Below are positions 51,411 through 59,485 of a DNA stretch of 64,000 nucleotides, in pieces. The DNA is from Bog-532 sp965277615 (GTDB lineage Bacteria > Actinomycetota > Actinomycetes > Streptosporangiales > Streptosporangiaceae). Within the stretch, counting starts at the first letter, position 1. The number at the start of each line of letters is the position of its first letter. The stretch covers positions 372,001 through 436,000 of the forward strand of contig CBDIDG010000006.1 of assembly GCA_965277615.1 (NCBI GenBank). The letters are read 5' to 3'. The position numbers were made by a program, and so were the translations under genes. The notes beneath the pieces are model-generated. The model made no database searches. It saw only the letters and a list, made by a program, of their open reading frames with translations, and was not told where the DNA came from.

Positions 51411-52547
51411 ATGACAACGGAGCCGAGAACTGCGCCTCTCCTGCCGTCCTACGGCTCCCGGACGCTCGCGGAGCTCGGGTCGTCGATCCTGGCCGCGCTC
51501 GGCGGTTCCGGCGTCAACAGCCTCGGCCTGCCGCCGTCGCGGAAGATCTGCCTGCTGGTCGTGGACGGGCTCGGCTGGGAGCTGCTGCGGGACCACCCGG
51601 CCGCCGCGCCGTTCCTCAACGAGCTGGCCATGAACGCCCAGCCGCTGGCCGCTGGCTTCCCGGCCACCACGGTGACCAGCCTGACCTCGCTGGGCACCGG
51701 CAGCGCGCCCGGCCAGCACGGCGTGCTCGGGTACCAGGTCGCGATCCCGGGCGAGCACCGGCTGCTGAACGGGCTGCGCTGGGACAACCGGATCGACCCG
51801 GAACGCTGGCAGCCCCGGTCCACGATCTACGAGCGCGCCAGCGCGGCCGGTATCGCCACCTACTACGTCGCCCCCCGCGGCTTCCGGAACAGCGGCCTGA
51901 CCCGCGCGGCCATGCGCGGTGCGCAGTACTGGCCCGCCGACAGCATGGGTGCGCTGGCGGGCGAGGCCGGGATCGCGCTGCGCGAGGCGGACGAGGTCCT
52001 GGTCGCCGCGTACCACGCCGACCTGGACGGCACTGGGCATGGCCACGGCGTCGGGTCGGACGCCTGGTACTACCAGCTGGCCCACGTGGACAAGCTGGCC
52101 GAGCAACTGGCCGGTGCGCTGCCCAGCGACACCACCTTGTACATCACCGCGGACCACGGCATGGTCGACGTCTCGGCCGAGGATCGCATCGACGTCGACA
52201 ACCTGCCCGACCTGCGGGCGGGGGTGTCCCTGCTGGGCGGCGAGCCTCGGGCGCGGCACGTCTACACCCGCCCCGAGGCCGCCGCCGACGTGCTCGCGGC
52301 CTGGCGGGAAGTCCTGGGTAACCGGGCCTGGGTCGTCTCCCGCGAGGAAGCGATCAAGGAAAACTGGTTCGGCCCGGTCGAGCCGGACAACATCGCCCGC
52401 ATCGGCGACGTGGTCGCCGCGCCCGTCGGCAACTGGGCCATCGTCGCCACCGAGACCGAGCCCCGCGAGTCCGCCCTGGTCGGCATGCATGGCTCCCTGG
52501 TCCCGCACGATCAGCTGGTCCCGCTGCTCAGCCTCTCGGTCAACTGA
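51411..52547 (+). CDS. Alkaline phosphatase family / nucleotide pyrophosphatase-phosphodiesterase
   Basis: The 378-aa protein has the alkaline-phosphatase-superfamily core: 'KICLLVVDGLGWELL' with the first metal Asp, 'GFPATTVTSLTSLGTGSAPGQHGVLGY' with the catalytic Thr, 'YHADLDGTGHGHGVGSDAW' with Asp and His ligands, and 'LYITADHGMVDV' with the last Asp-His pair. It resembles type I phosphodiesterases that cleave nucleotide or phosphodiester substrates. There is no signal peptide, so it is cytoplasmic. ATG at 51411 follows AGGA with eight bases spacing. Confidence 0.88.
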   Translation: MTTEPRTAPLLPSYGSRTLAELGSSILAALGGSGVNSLGLPPSRKICLLVVDGLGWELLRDHPAAAPFLNELAMNAQPLAAGFPATTVTSLTSLGTGSAPGQHGVLGYQVAIPGEHRLLNGLRWDNRIDPERWQPRSTIYERASAAGIATYYVAPRGFRNSGLTRAAMRGAQYWPADSMGALAGEAGIALREADEVLVAAYHADLDGTGHGHGVGSDAWYYQLAHVDKLAEQLAGALPSDTTLYITADHGMVDVSAEDRIDVDNLPDLRAGVSLLGGEPRARHVYTRPEAAADVLAAWREVLGNRAWVVSREEAIKENWFGPVEPDNIARIGDVVAAPVGNWAIVATETEPRESALVGMHGSLVPHDQLVPLLSLSVN

Positions 52548-52548
52548 C

Positions 52549-52956
52549 TCACCCGGCCCGGGACGGAAGTTCCCGCCGGGCGGTGCGCAGCAGCCAGGTC
52601 AGGGCGCCCGCGATCACGGCGTAGGTGGCGGGGGCCGCCCCGGCCGCGAGCACCGCGCCCAGGCTCACCCCGGCCGCTACCGCCAGCCGCAGGATCAGGG
52701 CCACCGGCCGCCCGCGCCGGATCCAGCCGCGGCGGCGGGGCCGGGCCGGCCGATCGGCGTAGGCCTCGCGGCGGCCGGTCACGGTGCGCAGCTCGGTGTA
52801 GGCCGCCGCCGCCGCGGCAAAGGCCGCCGGGTCGCCGCCGTCGTCGCGGTCCGGGTGGGTGGCGGCGGCCACGCGGCGCCAGGCGGCCCGGACCTCATCG
52901 TCGCTCAGCTCCGGCTGGGCCGGCAGCCCCAGCGCCGCGAACGGGTCAGCCTTCAT
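52549..52956 (-). CDS. J-domain protein with membrane segment
   Basis: The 135-aa protein has an N-terminal J-domain, 'DPFAALGLPAQPELSDDEVRAAWRRVAAATHPDRDDGGDP', with the HPD tripeptide at residues 34-36, then a basic stretch (RPARPRRRGWIRRGRP) and two hydrophobic segments near the C terminus. It should recruit and stimulate DnaK at the membrane. The ATG at 52956 overlaps the end of the upstream translocation ATPase gene by 11 bases, so it is the last gene of that operon. A dedicated co-chaperone in such an operon is unusual. It is convergent with the phosphatase gene, one base apart. Confidence 0.85.
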   Translation of the reverse strand: MKADPFAALGLPAQPELSDDEVRAAWRRVAAATHPDRDDGGDPAAFAAAAAAYTELRTVTGRREAYADRPARPRRRGWIRRGRPVALILRLAVAAGVSLGAVLAAGAAPATYAVIAGALTWLLRTARRELPSRAG

Positions 52957-54874
52957 GACCGCTCCCGGGACCGAAGGCCTCGTCCAGGAACGCGCCCACC
53001 TCGGCCAGCACCCGGTCGCCCGCATCGTGTGCCGCATCGTGTGCCGCGTCGTGGGCACCGGACTCGGCCGCCGCCGGAGGAGTCGCGGGCGCCGCCGGCG
53101 CGGGAGTCACCCTGAGGGCCCGGGGGAGCGCGGCCGGCGCCCCTACCACCCGTTTGACCTGGATGTACGACACCCCGCCCTGGTGGACGTAGGCGACCTG
53201 GCCCACCCCGAGCCCGCGGACCAGGTCCGGGTCCACCACCGGCGCGAGCTGGACCCGCGAGGACCCCTCTCCCGTCCAGGCTGAGTTCCCGGCCGGGCCG
53301 CGCACCAGCCGCCGCGAGCTGTCCACGTACCGGCGGTCCCCGGCCAGGCCGACCACCGGGCCCGGGTGCGGCGTGCGCAGCAGCCAGATCCCGCCCTCGG
53401 CCGTGGCCGCGATGCGGTAGCGCTCGTCCTCGTCGGCCGCCAGGCCCTGCCACGACTGAGCCGATACCTGCACCGCCAGCCCGAGCGACCGGGCCCGTTC
53501 GTACAGGGCCCAGATCGGCAGCCGCCTCGAAACCGCGCTGAACTCATCCACGGCCAGCAGCACCTCGGCGTCCTGCCCCGGCCCGGTGATGTAGCTGGTC
53601 AGCAGGTCCACCAGCGCCCGAGCCTGGGCTTCGGCCACCCTGGTGTCGGCCGTGCCCTCCAGGATGCAGTACCAGACGTCGGCGTCGGCGAACGTCCCGG
53701 CCGTGTCGAAGCCCCGCCCGAGCCGGCGCCACAGCGACCGGAACCGCAAACCCACGTCCGCGATCAGGTGCGCCCCCGACCGCAACGTGGCCAGCGCCTC
53801 CGCCGACCCCGGTCCCGGGTACGCCCCTGGCCCCGGCGCGGCGTAGGCGTCGGTAAGCCAGTCCAGGTCCAGCCGGCTCAGGAAGTCGGCCGCGTCCGCG
53901 GGTGGCCCGCCGGGCGCCTGCACGGCCAGGGTCACGATCGCCTCCATCACGTCGGCGTAGTAGGCCGCCGACCCGGTGCCGTGCTCGACCAGGTCCAGCA
54001 GCGTGCTGGTCAGCCGGTCCGGCGACAGGTCCCACAGGCGCAGCGTGGCGTCGTCCGGCCAGATCGCGGTGGACCGGGCGCCGGCGTCGCGCAGCACCCG
54101 GCGCGCCCGGTCGGCCACGCGGCGCGAGTCCCCGCCGCCCTTGCAGTCCAGCACGACCAGCAGCGGGCGCTGTCCCGCCCCGGCCGCCTGCCGGGTCAGC
54201 GCGGTGGCCATGAACCCGGCCCACAGCCTGAGCAACAGGGTGGTTTTCCCCGTGCCCGTCGTGCCGATCACTACCTGGTGGGAGCGCAGCCGCGCGTAGG
54301 GCAGGGCCGCGATGGCCCGGGCCGGATGCCGGACAGCCCGGATCGTGCCGCCGACCACCACGTCGCCGTTACGGCGGGTCAGCGGGACCGCCCCGGGGGC
54401 CGCGATCCGGGCCCGGGCGCTGCGCACCTGCCGGCGCCACTGCCGCCGGTCGAACCCGATCGCCGACGCGGGCGACAGGCCGCCCGCGCCGGTCTCCATC
54501 CGGTAGCTGCGGTAGGCCCAGGCCAGCCCGCCCAGCGCCAGTCCGGGCAGCACCGCGGCCGGTGCCACCGTCACCGCCGCCGCGGCCACCTGCCCGGCCG
54601 CGGCCAGCGCCCACATGCTCAGCCAGGCGTGGTACGGCGCGTCCGCCACCCGATACCAGGCCGGCCCGCGGGCGCTGGCCGCGCTCGCCGCCAGCCAGAC
54701 CGCCACCGCGGGCAGGCACCACAGCGCCGCCCCGTACAGCCGCCGGGGCGGCCACCCGAACTGCCACGCCGTCACCGCGGCTCCCGCCGTCACCGCGGAC
54801 ACGGGCGCCGCCGCCACCAGCACCGCCACCACCGCGGCCGTCGCAGCCAGCCGCCACAGCGCCCGCCCGATCAC
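52946..54874 (-). CDS. VirD4/TraB-like DNA translocation ATPase (type IV coupling protein type)
   Basis: The 642-aa protein has two to four N-terminal membrane helices (residues 5-120), then a RecA-like motor with Walker A GTTGTGKT (204-211), 'LLVVLDCKGGGDSRRVADRARRVL', Walker B 'VLLAVDEFSAV' (about 440), and 'AVQVSAQSWQGLA' as in coupling proteins. The end is Ala/Pro rich with an AHDA triplet repeat. Such ATPases move DNA through membranes in conjugation. The GTG start is 12 bases after the preceding stop. No relaxase, integrase or att site is visible, so this is either a domesticated module or part of an element whose other genes lie elsewhere. Confidence 0.85.
   Translation of the reverse strand: MIGRALWRLAATAAVVAVLVAAAPVSAVTAGAAVTAWQFGWPPRRLYGAALWCLPAVAVWLAASAASARGPAWYRVADAPYHAWLSMWALAAAGQVAAAAVTVAPAAVLPGLALGGLAWAYRSYRMETGAGGLSPASAIGFDRRQWRRQVRSARARIAAPGAVPLTRRNGDVVVGGTIRAVRHPARAIAALPYARLRSHQVVIGTTGTGKTTLLLRLWAGFMATALTRQAAGAGQRPLLVVLDCKGGGDSRRVADRARRVLRDAGARSTAIWPDDATLRLWDLSPDRLTSTLLDLVEHGTGSAAYYADVMEAIVTLAVQAPGGPPADAADFLSRLDLDWLTDAYAAPGPGAYPGPGSAEALATLRSGAHLIADVGLRFRSLWRRLGRGFDTAGTFADADVWYCILEGTADTRVAEAQARALVDLLTSYITGPGQDAEVLLAVDEFSAVSRRLPIWALYERARSLGLAVQVSAQSWQGLAADEDERYRIAATAEGGIWLLRTPHPGPVVGLAGDRRYVDSSRRLVRGPAGNSAWTGEGSSRVQLAPVVDPDLVRGLGVGQVAYVHQGGVSYIQVKRVVGAPAALPRALRVTPAPAAPATPPAAAESGAHDAAHDAAHDAGDRVLAEVGAFLDEAFGPGSGHEG
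53021..53056 (-). repeat. Three 12-base units at the 3' end of the translocase gene
   Basis: CGCATCGTGTGC occurs twice in a row (53021-53032, 53033-53044), followed by a variant CGCGTCGTGGGC. They encode the AHDA repeats of the translocase tail. Confidence 0.7.
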
Positions 54875-54886
54875 CTCATCACCCGA

Positions 54887-55651
54887 TCACCTGGGCCCCT
54901 CAAGCGCGGCCCGGGCCGGCAGGTCGCGCACCTCCACCCGCGCCGCCGCCGGGCCCAGCGCCGCGCGGGCCCGCAGCACGGTCGGCCGGACCGCCGGCGA
55001 GCACACGTACAGCACCCGGGTGTGCCGCGCCGGCCGCCCCGGCACCCGGACCCCGGCCGCGGGCCCGCCGTAGTCGCTGGTGCGGGTCAGCAGTTCCCGG
55101 ATGATTGCGGTCGTCCGGGATACCGGCTTGCGGGTCAGCTCGGTCTCGATGGCCCAGCACTCGCCGGACCAGGGCACCGCCGCGTCAGCGGGCCAGTGCA
55201 CCTCACCGTCCGGCAGGTGCTCGCGCAGCCCCGTCCGCCCGCCCGACCGGGCCCGCAGCCGCCTTTCCGTGCGCCAGAACGCGCCCGCCTGCTGGTACCC
55301 GGCGGTCGCCTCCAGGGCCAGCCGCACCGCGGCCACGGCCCGGGTATGCGCCAGCCGGGGCAGCGCGGGCGGCTGCGCCGCGTACCGGAGCCCGCAGGCC
55401 GCGAGCCCAGCCCGGGTCAGCCACACCCAGGCTGGCCCGGGCCCGCGCCGGCCCGACTCGGCGTACCCGAGCCGGCGCCAGCGGATCACCGCGGCCCAGG
55501 CCTGCGGCACGCTCCCGCCCAGCACCGCGGCCAGCAGGTCGATCGGCAGCCCGTACATCTCGGCGATGTAGACCATGCCGTCGATATCCCGGTCGCTCAG
55601 CCCCCGCGGGGCGACGCCTCCGGGACGTCCGGGCCGTTCACGCACTGCCAT
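54887..55651 (-). CDS. Replication-relaxation (Replic_Relax)-like protein
   Basis: The 254-aa protein begins with a winged-helix-like region ('LSDRDIDGMVYIAEMYGLPIDLLAAVLGGSVPQAWAAVIRWRRLGYAE'), then 'WVWLTRAGLAACGL', as in Replic_Relax/MobA-like plasmid proteins. The C-terminal half, 'LPDGEVHW … WAIETELTRKP … RTTAIIRELL', has the D-x(n)-E-x-E-x-K pattern of a PD-(D/E)xK nuclease-like fold. Such proteins bind or relax DNA on plasmids and integrative elements. It is the first gene of a three-gene operon with the coupling ATPase and the J-domain protein. Assignment is by pattern only. Confidence 0.72.
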   Translation of the reverse strand: MAVRERPGRPGGVAPRGLSDRDIDGMVYIAEMYGLPIDLLAAVLGGSVPQAWAAVIRWRRLGYAESGRRGPGPAWVWLTRAGLAACGLRYAAQPPALPRLAHTRAVAAVRLALEATAGYQQAGAFWRTERRLRARSGGRTGLREHLPDGEVHWPADAAVPWSGECWAIETELTRKPVSRTTAIIRELLTRTSDYGGPAAGVRVPGRPARHTRVLYVCSPAVRPTVLRARAALGPAAARVEVRDLPARAALEGPR

Positions 55652-55731
55652 CGCTGGCCCATAATGCCCGCCGCCCCCGCCGCCTGTCGCAGGTTCAGGC
55701 GCCCGCCGTGGCCGAAGATCCTGCCGGACTT

Positions 55732-55750
55732 CCTGCCGGTCACCGGCAGG
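55732..55750 (-). terminator. Hairpin terminator of the MarR-GNAT gene
   Basis: CCTGCCGG-TCA-CCGGCAGG is a perfect 8-base stem with a three-base loop, 15 bases beyond the stop of the MarR-GNAT gene and before the Replic_Relax start. It keeps the two minus-strand units apart. Confidence 0.7.
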
Positions 55751-55765
55751 CGCAGCCGACAGGCG

Positions 55766-56713
55766 CTATAGCGGGCGGGACCAGACCTGGCCGGTCAGGT
55801 CGGCACCGAAGCTGTGGTGCGGCTCCTCCTCGCCCAGGGTGAAACCGGCTCGCTCGTAGATGCGGCGGGCGTCGGCCAGGATGCTGTTGGTCCACAGCAT
55901 GATCTCGGTGTAGCCCGCGGCCCGGGCGAAGCGCAGGCACTCCTCCACCAGCGTGGCCCCGATGCCCAGGCCGCGCGCGGCCGGGTCCACGTACAGCAGC
56001 CGCAACTGGGCCACGGTGTCGGACTTGCGCACGCACAGGATCGACCCGACCCGCTCGCCGTCGGCCTCGGCGATCCAGGCCGCCTCGCGCGCCGGGTCGC
56101 GCTGGTCCACGTAGTCGGCCACGATCCGGGCCACCATCGCCTCGTACGTCTCGTCCCAGCCGTACTCGGCCGTGTAGCCGGCCGCCTGGCGCTGGACCAC
56201 CCAGCCGAGGTCGCCGGGGCGCGGTGGGCGCAGCACGTAGCCGCGCGGCGGCGGCGCGTCCGTGAGCACCTGGGTGATCTCCCGGACGCAGGACACCAGC
56301 CGCTGCTGCGCATGCTCGCCCAGGCTGGCCAGCAGGGTGCCGATGTGCTCGACAGCCGAGGCGTCCAGGCGCTGCTGCAGCGTGCGGCCGTCCGGGGTGA
56401 GCGTGATCACCTGGCGGCGGGCGTCCGTGCCGGATTTGCGCCGGGTGATGAGCCCATCGGCCTCGAACCGGCTCAGAATCCGGCTCAGGTAGCCCGCATC
56501 GATGTCGAGGCCACGGCGCAGCGCGCTCACCTCGGTGCTGTCCCGCTGGCCCAGCTCGAACAGCAGCCGGGCCTCGGTCAGCGAGTACGGGGTGCCCAGG
56601 TAACCGCCGCGCAGCACGCCGATCACGTTGGTGTACAGCCGGTTGAAGGCGCGCACCGCCGCGACCGGGTCCTCGGTGGTGGGCCGCCGTACCGCTGCTC
56701 CCGTCGCCACCAT
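55766..56713 (-). CDS. MarR-GNAT fusion: helix-turn-helix regulator with N-acetyltransferase domain
   Basis: The 315-aa protein joins a MarR winged helix (residues 1-150: 'YSLTEARLLFELGQRDSTEVSALRRGLDIDAGYLSRILSRFEADGLITRRKSGTDARRQVITLT') to a GNAT domain (155-315: 'QLRLLYVDPAARGLGIGATLVEECLRFARAAGYTEIMLWTNSILADARRIYERAGF'). The RGLGIG acetyl-CoA loop is intact. This fusion is known in bacteria but its acetylation target is unclear. ATG at 56713 follows AAGGGAG. A TTGCCTTAGTCAA box 38 bases upstream is a plausible operator. Confidence 0.9.
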   Translation of the reverse strand: MVATGAAVRRPTTEDPVAAVRAFNRLYTNVIGVLRGGYLGTPYSLTEARLLFELGQRDSTEVSALRRGLDIDAGYLSRILSRFEADGLITRRKSGTDARRQVITLTPDGRTLQQRLDASAVEHIGTLLASLGEHAQQRLVSCVREITQVLTDAPPPRGYVLRPPRPGDLGWVVQRQAAGYTAEYGWDETYEAMVARIVADYVDQRDPAREAAWIAEADGERVGSILCVRKSDTVAQLRLLYVDPAARGLGIGATLVEECLRFARAAGYTEIMLWTNSILADARRIYERAGFTLGEEEPHHSFGADLTGQVWSRPL

Positions 56714-56750
56714 GACCGCTCCCTTTCGATATTTTTTAACTGGTTATTGG

Positions 56751-56763
56751 TTGCCTTAGTCAA
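56751..56763. promoter_or_regulatory. Operator-like box upstream of the MarR-GNAT gene
   Basis: TTGCCTTAGTCAA pairs at five of six symmetric positions. Nearby repeats of TGGTTATTGGTTG and a T-rich stretch (56730-56750) add to an AT-rich control region between this gene and lnt. Confidence 0.4.
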
Positions 56764-56849
56764 AGGTATTGCTGACGCAGGCAACGGGTCAATGCCTGGA
56801 GGTGGCCTCCGAGTTCGCCGAAACGGAAGATGGGGCCGACAATTGACTT

Positions 56850-58460
56850 ATGCGTCTGGCTCGGCCCGTGGTGCCCCTGGCCTGGCGGCGCCCGGCCCGA
56901 TGGGCGGCGCTGCTGGCCGGTGCGGTACCGACGCTGGCCTTCCCGGCCCCGGACCTGTCCGTGGTGGCGTGGTTCGCGCTGGTGCCTGGCCTGCTGATCG
57001 TCCGGCGGGCGCCGTCCGCCCGCGAGGCGGCGGTCCGCGGCTGGTGGCTCGGCAGCGGGTACATCGTGGCCGCCATGTACTGGCTGGCACCGGAGATCGG
57101 CCCCGGTGTGCTGCTGGTCGCGGCGGTGTTCGGGGTCCTGCAGGCGCCGTTCGGGCTGTCGGCCTGGGCCCTGCTGCGGCCGCCGCTGACCGTGACCCGG
57201 GCCCTGGGCGCGCTGATCGTGGTGCCGAGTTGCTGGCTGCTGGGCGAATGGCTGCGGTCGTGGCAGGCCCTCGGCGGGCCGTGGGCGGTGCTCGGCGCGA
57301 GCCAGTGGCGGCATCCGGCCGTGCTGGCGCTGGCTGCGGTGGGCGGGGTCTGGCTGGTCAGCTTCGTGCTGGTGGCTGCGAACGTGGCCATCGTGGTCAT
57401 GCTGGCCTCACCCCGGTGGACGGCCCGGGCCGCGGCGGCGGTGGTGGCCGCGGCGGTGGTGGCCGCGGGCCCGGTGGCCTTCGCGCTGACCGGCCCGGCC
57501 CCGCTCACCCGGACCGCGACGATCGCGCTGGTGCAGCCCGGGCTGGTCAACGACCCCAACCTGCGGGTGGACGCCAGCCAGCGGCTGACCGAGGACCTGG
57601 TCCGCGGCGACGGCCCGGCAGGCCCCGATGCCCGGCCGGACCTGATCGTCTGGGGCGAGAGCAGTGTCTCCTACCACCTGGACAGTGACCGTTCGCTGCT
57701 GCGCAGCATCGAGAAGATCTCCGCGATCGGCCACACCCAGATCCTGGTCAACCAGGATTCCGAGCACGACGGCAGCAAGTCCAAGGTCGCCGTGCTGGTC
57801 GGCCCGGGCGGCATCGCGGGCACTTACACCAAGACCCGGCTGGTGCCGTTCGGGGAGTACATCCCGTTCCGCTCGGCGCTGTCCTGGCTGACCGACATCA
57901 GCCGGGCCGCCCCGGTCAACACGGTGCCGGGGACCGGGGCGCACGTGCTCCGGGTGACCGAGCCGGACGGCGCGCCCCTGACTATTGGCCCGCTGATCTG
58001 CTTCGAGTCCGCGTTTCCGGACATGTCGAGGGTGGACACCGACCGCGGCGCCCAGGTCATCGTGTACCAGACCGCCGACTCGACCTTCCAGGGCACCTGG
58101 GAGCTGGCCCAGCACGCCGCGCTGGACGCGATCCGGGCGGCCGAGACCGGGCGCCCGGTGGTCCAGGCCGCGCTGACCGGCGACTCGGATGCCTTCGACG
58201 CGCGCGGTCGGCAGCTGGCCTGGATGAACCAGACCCAGCGGGGGGTGACCATGGTCCGGCTCGCGCTGCCGGCCACCTCGTCCCGGACCATCTACGACGA
58301 GCTGGGGGATTACGTCCCGTGGGCGGCAACCGGGGTGGCCGTGCTGGCCGGACTGGGCGGCCTGTGGCGTTTGCGGGGCCGGAGCGGCGGGAAGGGTGGT
58401 GCCACTGGCGCGGATACGGCAGAATACGATGCAGGCAGTGGGCTGCACGTGCCCAGCTAG
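56850..58460 (+). CDS. lnt: Apolipoprotein N-acyltransferase
   Basis: The 536-aa protein has six to seven N-terminal membrane helices and a nitrilase-like domain with the Lnt triad: Glu270 in 'LIVWGESS', Lys328 in 'TKTRLVPFGEYIPF' and Cys384 in 'PLICFESAFPD'. A last helix lies near residue 500. It adds the third acyl chain to lipoproteins in the membrane; actinobacteria use it on exported lipoproteins. The start lies after an AT-rich stretch without a ribosome site. It is divergent from the MarR-GNAT gene. Confidence 0.93.
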   Translation: MRLARPVVPLAWRRPARWAALLAGAVPTLAFPAPDLSVVAWFALVPGLLIVRRAPSAREAAVRGWWLGSGYIVAAMYWLAPEIGPGVLLVAAVFGVLQAPFGLSAWALLRPPLTVTRALGALIVVPSCWLLGEWLRSWQALGGPWAVLGASQWRHPAVLALAAVGGVWLVSFVLVAANVAIVVMLASPRWTARAAAAVVAAAVVAAGPVAFALTGPAPLTRTATIALVQPGLVNDPNLRVDASQRLTEDLVRGDGPAGPDARPDLIVWGESSVSYHLDSDRSLLRSIEKISAIGHTQILVNQDSEHDGSKSKVAVLVGPGGIAGTYTKTRLVPFGEYIPFRSALSWLTDISRAAPVNTVPGTGAHVLRVTEPDGAPLTIGPLICFESAFPDMSRVDTDRGAQVIVYQTADSTFQGTWELAQHAALDAIRAAETGRPVVQAALTGDSDAFDARGRQLAWMNQTQRGVTMVRLALPATSSRTIYDELGDYVPWAATGVAVLAGLGGLWRLRGRSGGKGGATGADTAEYDAGSGLHVPS

Positions 58461-58525
58461 CCGTTACTCAGGACAGACGCGAGGACGCAGGGGAAGGCGA
58501 ACCTCGTCGGCTGCCAGGAGGAACG

Positions 58526-59029
58526 GTGTCTGCTCAAGGTGTTACGCAAGGCGTTTTGCAAGTCCATTCAGCGCCCCCGGCGCTCTGCCCGCACATCGAG
58601 TGGGCGGTGGCCGGGGTTCTTGGCGTGCCCGTAGACCTGCCCTGGACCGCTCAGCCCGCGTCCCCTGGGTCGCTGCGGGCCGAGCTCACCTGGGAGGGAC
58701 GGGCCGGCAGCGCGGGCGCCATCACCTCGGCTCTGGCCGGGTGGAACCGGCTGCGTTTCGAGGTCACCGAGGACGCGAGCCCCGGTTGTGACGGGGTGCG
58801 GCACAGCTACACCCCCACGCTGGGCCTGTTCACCGCGGTGACCGGCGGCAACGGCGACATCTGCGTCCCCGAGGGCCGGCTGCGCACGGCTCTGGCCATG
58901 GCCCAGACCGACACCGCGCTGCGCGGCGAGCTGGACCGCCTGCTTGGCCGGGCCTGGGATGAGGAGTTGGACGTGTTCCGCTGCGGCGCCGAGGGTGCGC
59001 CCGTGCGCTGGCTGCACGCCACCGGCTGA
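58526..59029 (+). CDS. DUF3145 family protein
   Basis: The 167-aa protein carries the DUF3145 blocks 'QVHSAPPALCPHIEWAVAGVLG', 'RAELTWEGRAGSAGAITSALAGWNRLRFEVTEDASPGCDGVRHSYTP', 'ICVPEGRLRTALAMA' and 'LLGRAWDEELDVFRCGAEGAPVRWLH'. The family is restricted to actinobacteria and has no known activity. AGGAGG stands five bases before the GTG at 58526. It lies 65 bases downstream of lnt on the same strand. Confidence 0.9.
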   Translation: MSAQGVTQGVLQVHSAPPALCPHIEWAVAGVLGVPVDLPWTAQPASPGSLRAELTWEGRAGSAGAITSALAGWNRLRFEVTEDASPGCDGVRHSYTPTLGLFTAVTGGNGDICVPEGRLRTALAMAQTDTALRGELDRLLGRAWDEELDVFRCGAEGAPVRWLHATG

Positions 59030-59040
59030 CCCCGTCTGGT

Positions 59041-59072
59041 CTCTTTATCGACATTGCTCTTTATCGACGTTG
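59041..59072. repeat. Tandem 16-base repeat after DUF3145
   Basis: CTCTTTATCGACATTG (59041-59056) is followed directly by CTCTTTATCGACGTTG (59057-59072). Both contain TATCGA, which recurs further downstream. The region is AT-rich compared with its surroundings. Confidence 0.6.
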
Positions 59073-59095
59073 CCTGGCGGCCCGATGTCGAACTG

Positions 59096-59204
59096 AGTAT
59101 CGAATAACTCGTAGCTCTATGCGAACATAGTATCGATTGATGGTTGCTATACGATCTGTGTAATCACTCCGTTACGGATAGTGATAAGCCTCGTGGAGTA
59201 TCGA
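59096..59204 (+). promoter_or_regulatory. Three AGTATCGA boxes before the CBM48 gene
   Basis: AGTATCGA lies at 59096-59103, 59129-59136 and 59197-59204, the last overlapping the A of the start codon. Spacings are 33 and 68 bases. A weak hairpin CTATG-CGAA-CATAG lies between the first two. The pattern suggests binding sites for a regulator on successive helix turns. Confidence 0.45.
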
Positions 59205-59485
59205 TGATCAAGGTGTCCAGGACCGTCCGCGACGGTTCTATCCGCGTCACGTTCGCCCTCCCGGCGGCCGAGCCCACCGGGGCCGTGTCCGTGGTTGGGG
59301 ACTTCAACAACTGGGACCCGTTCGCGCACCCGCTGCGTAAGCGGTCCAACGGCACCCGGAGCACGGTGGTGACCGCCGCGCCCGGCAGCACGCTGCGTTT
59401 CCGGTACCTGGCCGAGGGCGGCCACTGGTTCGACGACGAGGCCGCGCATGCGGTCGACGCTCAGGGCGCCACCATCTCGGTGTGA
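59204..59485 (+). CDS. Stand-alone CBM48 / isoamylase early-set domain protein
   Basis: The 93-aa protein is a single early-set domain: 'VRVTFALPAAEPTGAVSVVGDFNNWDP'-type start (residues about 14-45), 'LRKRSNGTRSTVV' and 'FRYLAEGGHWFDDEAA'. The GDFNNWDP motif is the hallmark of the CBM48/AMPK-beta glycogen-binding fold. There is no catalytic domain. It may bind glycogen or related glucans as a small accessory factor. ATG at 59204 follows GTGGAG. The 3' end overlaps the convergent phosphatase gene by 25 bases. Confidence 0.85.
   Translation: MIKVSRTVRDGSIRVTFALPAAEPTGAVSVVGDFNNWDPFAHPLRKRSNGTRSTVVTAAPGSTLRFRYLAEGGHWFDDEAAHAVDAQGATISV

Noticed and set aside
53366..55771. An 801-codon plus-strand frame across the translocase operon
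   Set aside because: It is a shadow of the minus-strand genes, which carry Walker motifs. The antisense product is Pro/Arg/Gly low complexity.
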